Position numbers and translations under genes: made by a program. This document shows, piece by piece, positions 1 through 6,903 of a DNA stretch of 8,642 nucleotides. Location of the stretch: the NCBI GenBank assembly GCA_964646925.1, contig CAZYIC010000040.1:1-8642 (forward strand), given 5' to 3'. Source of the DNA: GWB1-37-8 sp964646925 (GTDB lineage Bacteria; Patescibacteriota; Microgenomatia; Levybacterales; UBA12049). Below the pieces are notes generated by a model. That model did no database searches, was not told the origin of the DNA, and saw only the letters and a list, made by a program, of their open reading frames with translations. The number at the start of each line of letters is the position of its first letter. Position 1 is the stretch's first letter.

Positions 1-948
1 GGCAAGCGATCCTAATATAGCAGAGATTATCCAATAAAACAATGCAATGCGTCTTTGTCCCATACCAAGACTTAGAAGAAGATGATGAAGGTGTTTTTTA
101 TCATGCAAGAAAGGAGAGCGGCCTGTTAAGAGCCGCCGCATTATTGTAAATACTCCGTCTATCATTGGTACTCCCATGACCAAAATTGCTGTTGCTAATT
201 TAGCTCCCGATAGAATTGACACTGCGCTCAGGAGCAGATAAACTGCAGTTGCTCCATATCCCGGAAATATTTTTGCCGGGTGAAAATTAAATATTAAAAA
301 TCCTAAAGAACTGCCTGCGATTATAAAGGAAAGATTTACGGCGATTTCACTAAACGAATCCTGTCCTCCAAGCCGAAGACTAAGGAATCCGATTACAACC
401 GCGGATATGGCTACAATTCCGGGCATTTGACCGTCAACCCCCTTGCTCCAATTCAGCATGTTCATTACCCAAATAATCCAAAGCATAGCAACAATATCCG
501 AAAGCACGAATATTAAATGGAGTCCCAGAAAATCAAAAGAAAGATTTATGGAATTTAGATAAAGTATTCCACCAAGAGGATTTGTTATAAAAGGAATAGT
601 AATTCCCGATGCTACAACTATTCCCGCAACCGCAATATTTGCCAGAAATCTCACATATGGAGATATATCAAACTTATCATCAATGACGCCAATTAAAAGC
701 GCAATAGATCCGGCAATTAAAAGCGCAATAATAGCTTTTGTAAGGGGCAAGAAAAAAATCCCGGTTAGCACAATGCCTATAAAAAGAGGAATGCCTCCTC
801 CTCGGGGAATTGGTTTTTTATGAATTATGCCGGGATGTTTATGGTTTTTTGGATCATCAAGAAGTCCCATTTTTTTGATAATAGTTAGAGATACGGGTGT
901 TATAATGGTGGTTAAGAAAAATGCAATTATAAAAGGAAGGATTACCAT
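1..948 (-). CDS. MraY/WecA-family (GT4) membrane sugar-phosphate transferase, variant active site, 3' end cut by window edge
   Basis: I read this open frame directly: it starts at ATG 948-946 and stays open for 316 codons to the window edge, so the C-terminus is missing. The protein is a multi-helix membrane protein with family landmarks in the right order: PRGGG (residues 48-52), the aspartate pair in GVIDDKF (D90, D91), NWSKGVDG (166-173), FNFHPAKIF (220-228) and the histidine motif KKHLHH (284-289). Family members transfer a sugar-1-phosphate from a UDP-sugar to undecaprenyl phosphate at the inner face of the membrane, starting peptidoglycan or surface polymer synthesis. Two usual acidic residues are absent: the first Asp of the NxxDGxDG motif is Lys169, and the Asp of FMGDSGS is Tyr231 (FPGYGAT). 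Family membership is clear, but the activity is not. The start lies two bases after the stop of the 117-residue gene, with no Shine-Dalgarno site, which suggests translational coupling. Confidence 0.85.
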   Translation of the reverse strand, partial: MVILPFIIAFFLTTIITPVSLTIIKKMGLLDDPKNHKHPGIIHKKPIPRGGGIPLFIGIVLTGIFFLPLTKAIIALLIAGSIALLIGVIDDKFDISPYVRFLANIAVAGIVVASGITIPFITNPLGGILYLNSINLSFDFLGLHLIFVLSDIVAMLWIIWVMNMLNWSKGVDGQMPGIVAISAVVIGFLSLRLGGQDSFSEIAVNLSFIIAGSSLGFLIFNFHPAKIFPGYGATAVYLLLSAVSILSGAKLATAILVMGVPMIDGVFTIMRRLLTGRSPFLHDKKHLHHLLLSLGMGQRRIALFYWIISAILGSLA

Positions 949-950
949 AA

Positions 951-1304
951 TTAAAGTATCAAAGTAATACTTTTAACAATAAGAAAACAAGTAAGAATTG
1001 AGGCAAGAAGACTAATAGCCGCAAGCATACGGGCAACAAGGGGTATTGTTCTATAAGTTACAGCGCTGGCAATCAAATTTATTATAAGAATTAATAAAGA
1101 AGCCAGAACCGGAATAAATATGGTAAAAGTTGCTCCAAGTCTTTGTTCCCCCCATGGCAATTGATTGAAAATTGGAACAAATGGCGGAAGAGAATTGTAG
1201 GAAAACAGAATAAAGACAACAATTGCAATTATAAAAAATCCATTTATAGAGTAAGCAAGAGTTATGGCTTTGTCCGAAAGAACGTCTTTAAAAAATTCTT
1301 TCAT
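951..1304 (-). CDS. Small membrane protein of unknown function (117 aa) with a PPFVPIFNQLPWG motif
   Basis: I do not recognise a named function. The protein has three hydrophobic stretches, at about residues 16-36, 60-82 and 92-117, so it is probably a three-helix membrane protein. Between the first two is a proline-rich loop, LPPFVPIFNQLPWGEQRLG (39-57). It loosely recalls the PxxxPxHFN loop of DUF1648-type membrane proteins, but that resemblance is weak. The ATG at 1304-1302 lies inside the last codons of the GT-C gene, overlapping it by 17 bases in another frame, and there is no Shine-Dalgarno site. Its stop is two bases before the next start. This position between two membrane glycosyltransferase genes suggests a helper role in the same glycan pathway, but that is inferred only from context. 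An overlap-coupled start and coherent hydrophobic helices support a real gene. Confidence 0.8.
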   Translation of the reverse strand: MKEFFKDVLSDKAITLAYSINGFFIIAIVVFILFSYNSLPPFVPIFNQLPWGEQRLGATFTIFIPVLASLLILIINLIASAVTYRTIPLVARMLAAISLLASILTCFLIVKSITLIL

Positions 1305-2766
1305 AAATTACAGCGTTATTAATATCTATTTTTTTTGAATAATTTATAAGACCATATGGAATATATCCCAGGTTAGGCATAACTACAATAAATTTTGGCT
1401 TAGTTTTTTTTATGGTATTTTCCATATCGGCAATTCCATCTTTATAATTTGATATGTGGTAGGCAACAACATATTTTGTTTGAGGAATCACTCCGATTAG
1501 CTGATACAATTGAGCATTGTTTCCCCAGACAAAAACAGTATCATTTTTACTAAGTTTTGGTCTGATAAAGCGGGCTATTTCATAATCGGTTGGAGTTTTT
1601 GAATCAAAGAACCCCTGATATTGAGCTGTTGTTTTGTCGCCTTTTATATAAGAAATAAAGTTTTGATAGTATCTGATACTTTTACTAAAGTTAGGTATCC
1701 CGAAGGTTTTAATTATTGCCAATAAAGCAATGACAAAGAGTACGGCAATTATCTTTTGGTGTTTTTTATCAAATAAAATAAGCCCTATCATTAGAGAAAA
1801 ACTGGAAATTAAAACTAAAAGATAGTGAGTGTATGGCCGCTGAGAGAAAAATGCATTGAATAAAGAAAAAGCAAACCAGATGAAAACGAAAAGCAAAGTT
1901 TTATCTATTTTCCCCCTTTTTGTAAAAACGTACAGAATAGATACGCCTAAAACAATCAATTTTGCAAAAAGAAAAAAAGGAAAACTTCCAATTCTGTTTC
2001 CGTAACTTACATAAGAAATATTGGCAATAAAGACGGCTTTTATAAAATCCGTAAATGCACCATTCAAAAGAAAAAATAGGAAAACAGCAAGCATGGGTAA
2101 AGAAAAGCCGGTAACTAGAGCCAAAATATTGACAGTTTGCTTTTTAACATAATTAAAATTTGTAATAAAATAAAAAGAAACAAAAGCGAGTAAATCAAAA
2201 ACAGCAACAGTCTTAAAAAGAAAAGCGAGTCCCAGAAGTAAACCGGCTAAAAAAGTTGAAAGTTGAGAGTTGAAAGTTGAAAATTTAAAATTGGAATTAA
2301 CCCCTTTGAAGATTAAAAGGCCGGCAAGAATTATTGGCAGGAGCATGAAATTTTCTGCATTTGCAATATTGCCTTCCAGTATCGGCAAACCAAAGAAGAT
2401 AGCAAAAATAAAAGTAGTTATAAGATGAATATTATTTTTATTATTTCTAAAAATCTGTCGAGACAGATAAAAAAAGGCTACAATAGAAAGAGCTCCTGTT
2501 ACAAGGGATGCCAGTCTTATTAAAAACTGATCGGAATTCAAGATGGCGTAAAACCAGTATAAAAGAGGAGGTTTGTTGTCGAATATTTCTTTGTATAGGA
2601 GTTTTCCGTTATTTAAAGAAGTCCCAATAACTTGATATATTCCTTCATCTCCGTACCAGAGCGGTTCAAAAAGTGAAGGAAGTCTTAAGATAAAAAACAA
2701 AAACAAGGTAGATATAACGAACCAAAACTCTCTGCTTCTCTCAATTAACTTCATGGTTTTTCTCAT
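1288..2766 (-). CDS. GT-C fold membrane glycosyltransferase (PMT_2 / ArnT-like, family 39-type)
   Basis: The 492-residue protein has about ten hydrophobic segments. Its first extracytoplasmic loop has the GT-C signature: an acidic pair in WYGDEGIY (D40, E41), followed by FDNKPPLLYWFYA (62-74). PMT_2/ArnT-like enzymes use a polyprenyl-phosphate-linked sugar as donor and glycosylate lipids, proteins or glycans on the outer side of the membrane. The soluble C-terminal part (about 370-492) ends in a small alpha/beta-looking region with TVFVWGNNAQLYQ. Donor and acceptor cannot be read from the sequence. The start at 2766 is five bases after the GT2 stop. A second Met at residue 5 (2754) is an alternative start, and neither has a good Shine-Dalgarno site. 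A run of 7-base repeats is translated within residues about 162-171, in a loop between helices. The 3' end overlaps the next gene by 17 bases. Confidence 0.87.
   Translation of the reverse strand: MRKTMKLIERSREFWFVISTLFLFFILRLPSLFEPLWYGDEGIYQVIGTSLNNGKLLYKEIFDNKPPLLYWFYAILNSDQFLIRLASLVTGALSIVAFFYLSRQIFRNNKNNIHLITTFIFAIFFGLPILEGNIANAENFMLLPIILAGLLIFKGVNSNFKFSTFNSQLSTFLAGLLLGLAFLFKTVAVFDLLAFVSFYFITNFNYVKKQTVNILALVTGFSLPMLAVFLFFLLNGAFTDFIKAVFIANISYVSYGNRIGSFPFFLFAKLIVLGVSILYVFTKRGKIDKTLLFVFIWFAFSLFNAFFSQRPYTHYLLVLISSFSLMIGLILFDKKHQKIIAVLFVIALLAIIKTFGIPNFSKSIRYYQNFISYIKGDKTTAQYQGFFDSKTPTDYEIARFIRPKLSKNDTVFVWGNNAQLYQLIGVIPQTKYVVAYHISNYKDGIADMENTIKKTKPKFIVVMPNLGYIPYGLINYSKKIDINNAVIYERIF
2255..2282. 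repeat. Four tandem 7-base repeats inside the GT-C glycosyltransferase gene
   Basis: Four adjacent copies of GTTGAAA occur on the plus strand, the second as GTTGAGA. On the coding strand they read TTTCAAC units and are translated as part of FSTFNSQLSTF. The frame is kept. Similar TTTCAAC arrays are, from memory, common interspersed repeats in Patescibacteria and some Bacteroidetes. Confidence 0.7.
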
Positions 2767-2771
2767 ATGGA

Positions 2772-4265
2772 TTATGATTTTTCCGTAACTTTGTATTCCA
2801 GTCTTTTTCCAAACATGAGTAGTGTATGGGAAACTAAAGCGGGGAAAGTAGAAAGGAAAAATCCGACGACGGGAAGGAGAATAAATTCCAATGGAAAAAG
2901 CAATTGGCGTATTTTAGAGACAGACGGGTCTTTTGGTCTATTTCTAAAGTCAATAATAACCATTACCAAAAGAGCGATTAAACAGGATGTTAAAATAAAT
3001 CCTGCCAAACGGGGCAGTGTAAATCCGATTGTTGTTCTTGAGAAAACAGGATTGATAATTGTTATAATATTTGCCGCGACAGTGATAATGAACCAGTTTA
3101 CCGGCCAGAGAAAATGGTCAAGTAATACGTGGTAAAGCAAAAGACTTTTTCTTAAGAAGGGAATGTTGGGAACCGTAAGCCACCATTTGATAAAAAGAGG
3201 GTCATCAGATGTTCCCCAAGACCATCTTTGCTCCTGTTGATATTTACTTCTCAGACTTTTTAAAAAATTCGAAGATCGCGGAGAATCCATAGAAGTTTTT
3301 AAAAATATCGGTTTTGCCCATATATTGCCGTTAAGTTTGTAAAAGGCTTTGAAAAAAATTCTATAGTCTTCAGGAATAACATCGGTATCCCAAAACCCAA
3401 TTTTTTTAAGTAGAGAAAAAGACAAAGAATAAGTTGAATTTGAAATCAATCTATCTCCCTGGACTAAGACTGCGGTTCTCCACAGAGAACCAAAAAAAGC
3501 GATAATCCTTATGGGAGCGGGAACACGCCAGAAATTATTGTGATTTACATTTGCCGATTGCCAAAATTTATTGTAAGGCTTAGGATCGTTGAGGAACTCA
3601 AATGCCAGATAAGAAAAATATTGTTTGTCGAAGATAGAATCCGCATCAACAGAAGATATTGTTGCATAATTTATGTCAATGACTTTTTTAAGAACCAATT
3701 TTTTATAAGCTTCTTTCGATGCAAAAGATTGATTGGAAGATTTCCCCTTTACCTCACTTGCTATATCGGGATGATAGGTAGCAAAAATTTCTCCGAATTT
3801 TTTTTTAAATTCCCGTATTAATATATCTGCTTTTTCTTTTACTGCTATTTCTCTTTTTTCCATCCCTAGAACTACAAAAATTTTATGTGTAGGAAAAGTT
3901 TGAAGAGCAATGGAGCTAAGAGTCTCTCTCAATTTATCTACGGTTTCCATGTAGGTTGGAATAATTACAACATGACTAATTTTCCGATAATTCTTAGAAT
4001 TTTTTACCTTTGAAAGCCAATCTATATTTTCAGCCCGCTTTATTTTTTTGGAAGCAATTCCGGCTGCAATTGCAAGGGAAAATGATTTATAAAACCAATA
4101 AACGTCGAAAAACAAAATAAAATACGCAACAATATAGGGTATTAAAAGTGCTCCCCAGATAGGAAAAAGAATCAAAGTCCAGGATACGGCTCCCGGAAGA
4201 AGTTCCAGTCCACGCCTAGTTTTTACCGGGTAACGTGAAAATATTTTCTGAAAAAAAGCAGTCAT
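2772..4265 (-). CDS. Membrane family 2 glycosyltransferase
   Basis: The 497-residue protein has two N-terminal membrane helices (about 28-70), a cytoplasmic GT-A catalytic domain (about 95-350) and three or more C-terminal helices (about 372-405, 418-438, 458-480). Catalytic marks of processive-type GT2 enzymes are present: HVVIIPTYME (98-107) starting the nucleotide-sugar fold, the metal-binding VDADS (206-210), the catalytic-base motif IPEDYR (297-302) and QQEQRWSWG (343-351), the Q-x-x-R-W acceptor motif. It should move a sugar from a nucleotide donor to a lipid-linked or growing chain at the inner membrane face. The exact sugar cannot be told. The layout resembles cellulose- and hyaluronan-synthase relatives, though no such product is claimed. 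It is the only gene here with a clear Shine-Dalgarno site, GAGG ten bases before the ATG. It is followed after five bases by the GT-C gene. Confidence 0.9.
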   Translation of the reverse strand: MTAFFQKIFSRYPVKTRRGLELLPGAVSWTLILFPIWGALLIPYIVAYFILFFDVYWFYKSFSLAIAAGIASKKIKRAENIDWLSKVKNSKNYRKISHVVIIPTYMETVDKLRETLSSIALQTFPTHKIFVVLGMEKREIAVKEKADILIREFKKKFGEIFATYHPDIASEVKGKSSNQSFASKEAYKKLVLKKVIDINYATISSVDADSIFDKQYFSYLAFEFLNDPKPYNKFWQSANVNHNNFWRVPAPIRIIAFFGSLWRTAVLVQGDRLISNSTYSLSFSLLKKIGFWDTDVIPEDYRIFFKAFYKLNGNIWAKPIFLKTSMDSPRSSNFLKSLRSKYQQEQRWSWGTSDDPLFIKWWLTVPNIPFLRKSLLLYHVLLDHFLWPVNWFIITVAANIITIINPVFSRTTIGFTLPRLAGFILTSCLIALLVMVIIDFRNRPKDPSVSKIRQLLFPLEFILLPVVGFFLSTFPALVSHTLLMFGKRLEYKVTEKS

Positions 4266-4274
4266 AGTTCGAAT

Positions 4275-4278
4275 TCCT
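4275..4278 (-). promoter_or_regulatory. Shine-Dalgarno site of the GT2 gene
   Basis: The minus strand reads GTGAGGAATTCGAACTATG, with GAGG ten bases before the GT2 start codon. It is the only convincing ribosome-binding site in the window and supports the chosen start at 4265. It adjoins the inverted repeat that also holds the tatD stop codon. Confidence 0.55.
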
Positions 4279-4281
4279 CAC

Positions 4282-4313
4282 TATGACACTGAGCAACAGT
4301 CGAGCGTGTCATA
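4282..4313. repeat. Inverted repeat between tatD and the GT2 gene
   Basis: Perfect 8-base arms TATGACAC (4282-4289) and GTGTCATA (4306-4313) enclose a 16-base interior containing GAGC twice. It resembles a widespread class of small bacterial interspersed repeats of the form CACTCTGAGCnnnnGTCGAAGAGTG, which is a judgement from memory. The tatD stop codon TGA (4311-4309) lies inside the right arm. No T-run follows on the minus strand, so it is not a classic terminator. It could slow or pause transcription between the two genes. Confidence 0.6.
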
Positions 4314-5103
4314 AAGTAAATAATTTTGTTGCGTTTGCCGTTGTTTTTGCCTCTACCTCTTGAAAAGCTATGGCTTTGATGTGCGCGATAAGCTTGGCTA
4401 TAATTATAACATATTCCGGTTTGTTCCTGCTGCCACGATGAGGCTCCGGAGCTAGAAAAGGACTGTCTGTTTCTACTACTATTCTCTCAAGAGGAGTATA
4501 TTTGACTAAATCTTTCAGGTCTGTATCCTCTCCGGGAGCAAGGCCTTTGTATGTAATATTGCCGTCAAAACCAATATAGAATCCCATCTGTAAGGCAGAT
4601 TTTAGAACATCAATAGAACCTGCAAAGCAATGGAACATGCCTGGAGGACTTAAGAGGTAAGATTTATGATTTAAGAGAATGTCAATTATCTCTTTGCCGG
4701 CTTGGCGGTTGTGGATTTGCAGGGGTAAATTAAGCTTATGGGCCAGCTCAATTTGCTTAATGAAAACCTCTTTTTGTAGTTTTGGATTTACGATTGCGTT
4801 GGATTTATAAGAGAAATAATCCATGCCTATTTCTCCAATCGCAACAACTTTTTTGTTTTTTGCAAGCTTTTCCAAATCTTCAAGCCATCCAGGCTCGGGT
4901 TTGTCTGCGTGGTGAGGGTGAACTCCGACAATCGCGTATAAATTATCGTATTTTGAAGCTAATTCAACTGCCTTTTCGCTTGAATCAATTTTGGTTCCGA
5001 CATTTATTATTTTTGTTACTCCTGCTCCAAACGCGCTTTTAATAACCTCATCATAATCTTTTTCAAAAGAATGGAAATTCAGATGGCAATGCACATCAAT
5101 CAT
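4309..5103 (-). CDS. tatD: TatD-family metal-dependent hydrolase / DNase
   Basis: The 264-residue length is normal for TatD enzymes, and the metal-binding motifs are complete: HCH near the N-terminus (H5, H7), VGVHPHHA (59-66), the metal-bridging Glu in AIGEIGMDYF (E91), QIHNRQA (H131), MFHCFAGS (H158) and VVETDSPFLAPEPHRG with D213. TatD proteins are TIM-barrel amidohydrolase-superfamily enzymes. They act as 3'-5' exonucleases or DNases in repair and DNA turnover, and some have been linked to D-aminoacyl-tRNA deacylation. In many bacteria tatD lies near metG, as here, with two genes between. The C-terminus ends in the usual way (TTANATKLFTL), so the repeat carrying its stop has not visibly shortened it. 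The start at 5103 puts the HxH motif at residues 5-7 as expected. No Shine-Dalgarno site is seen. Confidence 0.96.
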   Translation of the reverse strand: MIDVHCHLNFHSFEKDYDEVIKSAFGAGVTKIINVGTKIDSSEKAVELASKYDNLYAIVGVHPHHADKPEPGWLEDLEKLAKNKKVVAIGEIGMDYFSYKSNAIVNPKLQKEVFIKQIELAHKLNLPLQIHNRQAGKEIIDILLNHKSYLLSPPGMFHCFAGSIDVLKSALQMGFYIGFDGNITYKGLAPGEDTDLKDLVKYTPLERIVVETDSPFLAPEPHRGSRNKPEYVIIIAKLIAHIKAIAFQEVEAKTTANATKLFTL

Positions 5104-5126
5104 ACAAAAATACTACCAATAAACAA

Positions 5127-5132
5127 ATAATA
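5127..5132 (-). promoter_or_regulatory. Possible extended -10 element for tatD
   Basis: In the 74-base gap before tatD the minus strand reads TTTGGTATTATTTG, a TGnTATTAT extended -10 with one mismatch to TATAAT. No good -35 lies 16-18 bases upstream. Transcription would begin near 5120, giving a leader of about 17 bases. In AT-rich DNA this could arise by chance. Confidence 0.28.
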
Positions 5133-5177
5133 CCAAATTCTTTAACGCAGAACCAATAATGCAATATAAATTTTAGA

Positions 5178-6353
5178 TTATTTCCTCACGAAAAGGAGGG
5201 CGCTGGGGAGACCTCTGCCCGGACCCGCTTTATAGCCATTGGACCAAAGAGCGGTTGATCCGCCCTGGTCAAGTCCCAATGCGTTTTCCATTCCCAATGT
5301 CTTGAGAACGCTTGCGGCTTGAGCTGCGGAGGCGCTATAAACTATGCCAATGTAAACAAAATTTCCTTTGCTTGCAACAAAGGTTCGGGCTCCAGAGCTA
5401 TTAATCTTTGGATCCGAACTTCCTCCAAAATTATTATTGCCGCCTGAAAGATAAAGAGGAAAGTTAGCCACAACAGCATCTACACCCGTATCCCGTCCCC
5501 AATCCAAAGATTGTCCTCTTACTCCCATACTGTTTCCTGAAAAATAAACAAGCGGCACAGTGCTGTATTTGTTATTATCGGAATTAAAATAGTGTTTGTT
5601 TTTATTCATCAAAAGAGTGTCAAAAGAATTTGTCTTTCCGGCACAACTTGGATATTCTGCGGGGCAGAAAAATGGTCCATTAATGCCGGCATATGCTCCA
5701 CTTCGTCCCACGTAATCACTAAGACTCATAACAGGGCAATTATTACTGCAATCGGAATCTGAAGCGGTATCAACAATAACCCTTGTGCTGTTAAGATCAG
5801 CAGCTATAATTGCAACATTAAAAGTTCCCGAATCTGTTTTTACTGCCTGAAAACTGTATCCGCTTGATGGCGGAGTATTGCTTGCAGTTGCTGTTTGATT
5901 TGAAGGTAATGAACTCTGTGTCGCAGCAATTGCGTTATATTTCTTGTTTATATCGTTATTTAATTCCGTCAGCAGAGCGGATCCGGATGAATAATTAAGA
6001 TCAGTTAAATATTGTAAAATTCCCGCATAAGTTTTTTCCAAATCGCCAACATCTTGCTTTTGCGCTTTCAAATCCAAGATTTTCTCATAGGCTTTGACAG
6101 TTTCGCTATAGGAATCATGGGTTGATTTAATGTCTGTTTTTAATTGTTCGTTAATCTTGTATTGATCTTCGTTTTTTAACTTATTCAATTCTTTTTTTGT
6201 AGAGTCTATAGTCTTATTCAAACTTAAAATGAAATTTTGAGATTTTCTTGACTCAAGAAAGTAGAAAAAGGAAACAGCGCTTAGAACAATTAGACATAAA
6301 AATAAAATAATAAGAAGGAGTTTTTGTTTGTCAGTTTTTTTGGGATGTTTCAT
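5178..6353 (-). CDS. Membrane-anchored coiled-coil protein with C-terminal phosphodiester glycosidase (NAGPA/DUF2233-type) domain
   Basis: The 391-residue protein has a lysine-rich start, one membrane helix (about 11-31), a long charged helical region likely to form a coiled coil (about 40-145), a Ser/Thr/Pro/Gln-rich linker (about 146-165) and a C-terminal domain (about 168-391). The last domain has the marks of the phosphodiester glycosidase family: GINGPFF (223-229), SGARTFVAS (320-328) and LGLDQGGSTALWSNG (359-373). Related domains cleave sugar phosphodiesters or occur in exopolysaccharide-linked proteins, so an extracytoplasmic role on surface glycan is plausible. The anchor would hold it on the cell surface with the coiled coil as a spacer. 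Four cysteines (202, 206, 230, 237) near the active-site region could form disulfides. The usual LDGGGS motif is LDQGGS here. The gene follows the TrpR-like gene after 95 bases and has no Shine-Dalgarno site. Confidence 0.85.
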   Translation of the reverse strand: MKHPKKTDKQKLLLIILFLCLIVLSAVSFFYFLESRKSQNFILSLNKTIDSTKKELNKLKNEDQYKINEQLKTDIKSTHDSYSETVKAYEKILDLKAQKQDVGDLEKTYAGILQYLTDLNYSSGSALLTELNNDINKKYNAIAATQSSLPSNQTATASNTPPSSGYSFQAVKTDSGTFNVAIIAADLNSTRVIVDTASDSDCSNNCPVMSLSDYVGRSGAYAGINGPFFCPAEYPSCAGKTNSFDTLLMNKNKHYFNSDNNKYSTVPLVYFSGNSMGVRGQSLDWGRDTGVDAVVANFPLYLSGGNNNFGGSSDPKINSSGARTFVASKGNFVYIGIVYSASAAQAASVLKTLGMENALGLDQGGSTALWSNGYKAGPGRGLPSALLFVRK

Positions 6354-6373
6354 GTCAAAACGACATCAATCTT

Positions 6374-6379
6374 AGTATA
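6374..6379 (-). promoter_or_regulatory. Possible -10 element for the glycosidase-domain gene
   Basis: TATACT on the minus strand matches TATAAT at five of six positions, and transcription would begin near 6367, about 14 bases before the start codon. No clear -35 is seen at normal spacing. The downstream palindrome (6425-6448) lies about 45 bases upstream of this element. Confidence 0.3.
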
Positions 6380-6424
6380 AAAAAGCATCTCTTTGCAAGT
6401 ACTAAATTCTTTTCTTTCTAATTG

Positions 6425-6448
6425 CTTCAATGATTTAAATCATTGAAG
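6425..6448. promoter_or_regulatory. Perfect 24-base palindrome, downstream copy (candidate operator)
   Basis: The two 12-base halves are exact reverse complements around a central TTTAAA, with core ATGATTTAAATCAT. It directly follows the stop codon of the TrpR-like gene (TGA 6451-6449) and lies 71 bases before the start of the glycosidase-domain gene. The surrounding 28 bases (6421-6448) match 6902-6929 at 26 positions. It may be an operator for the TrpR-like protein acting on the downstream gene. It could also fold as an RNA hairpin, but no T-run follows on the minus strand, so a factor-independent terminator is unlikely. Confidence 0.6.
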
Positions 6449-6901
6449 TCAGAACGCTTTCTTATTTTTCTTCCTGCTTTTATCTATCTCATCTTTTAAA
6501 TATCTCCAGACCGCTCCGCCTTTGGTTGCTTTAGCCGGAAAAGACAGGAGTTTTGAAATCGATTTCTCCATAATGCTAATCAATTTTTCCTCCCTGAGAA
6601 TTTTATTAAGCAGATTTCTGTATCCTTCGCTTCCGTATCGGATTGCCATATTCACAGAGGCAATAGTAGCAGCGCTTACTCTAATAATTTTTTGAATAGT
6701 TCTGTAGTCATAATCTTTTTGCAAAAGCAAGGCAATCGCAAGTCTTTTTGAAAGCATGATTTTTTCGGTAGGAGTTAAAAGGTCAGAAATAAATTGATCC
6801 GCCTCTTTTTGATCATGGATTTTAACCAGACTTTTAAGAAAAATCTCAAAAATTCGGTCAGCAATTTCTTTCGAAATGGGGTAGCTGGAAACCTGCGTCA
6901 T
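6449..6901 (-). CDS. TrpR/YerC-YecD-family DNA-binding protein
   Basis: The 150-residue protein matches the Trp repressor superfamily (YerC/YecD branch). It has an N-terminal helical part, the hallmark FISDLLTPTEKIMLSKRLAIA (37-57), and a helix-turn-helix at about 64-88 containing YDYRTIQKIIRVSAATIASVN. In this family LTPxE begins the dimer core and the second helix-turn-helix helix reads DNA. A basic tail of about 45 residues (ending SRKKNKKAF) makes it longer than the roughly 100-residue classic family members. Whether it binds tryptophan cannot be told. YerC-type proteins are poorly characterised, and no tryptophan genes are visible here. The start at 6901 has no Shine-Dalgarno site. The gene sits exactly between two near-identical palindromes, one overlapping its own promoter, which strongly suggests autoregulation. 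It is followed by the glycosidase-domain gene. Confidence 0.88.
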   Translation of the reverse strand: MTQVSSYPISKEIADRIFEIFLKSLVKIHDQKEADQFISDLLTPTEKIMLSKRLAIALLLQKDYDYRTIQKIIRVSAATIASVNMAIRYGSEGYRNLLNKILREEKLISIMEKSISKLLSFPAKATKGGAVWRYLKDEIDKSRKKNKKAF

Positions 6902-6903
6902 AT

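Noticed and set aside
2255..2282. Tandem repeats as a CRISPR array
   Set aside because: Units are 7 bases with no spacers and lie within a coding frame; no cas gene is present.
2767..3135. Plus-strand open frame opposite the GT2 gene
   Set aside because: It is antisense to the C-terminal part of a clear GT2 glycosyltransferase, has no family motif and no ribosome-binding site.
3540..5042. Plus-strand open frames at 3540-3821 and 4782-5042
   Set aside because: They are shadows of the GT2 and tatD coding regions, whose motifs are fully accounted for on the minus strand.
6352..6366. Short dyad ATGTC-AAAAC-GACAT over the start of the glycosidase-domain gene
   Set aside because: Five-base arms occur often by chance in AT-rich DNA, and no second copy is seen.
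6449..6901. Assignment of the regulator as a true tryptophan repressor (trpR)
   Set aside because: It fits the YerC/YecD branch better, no tryptophan genes are nearby, and its flanking palindromes lack the CTAG core of the known trp operator.
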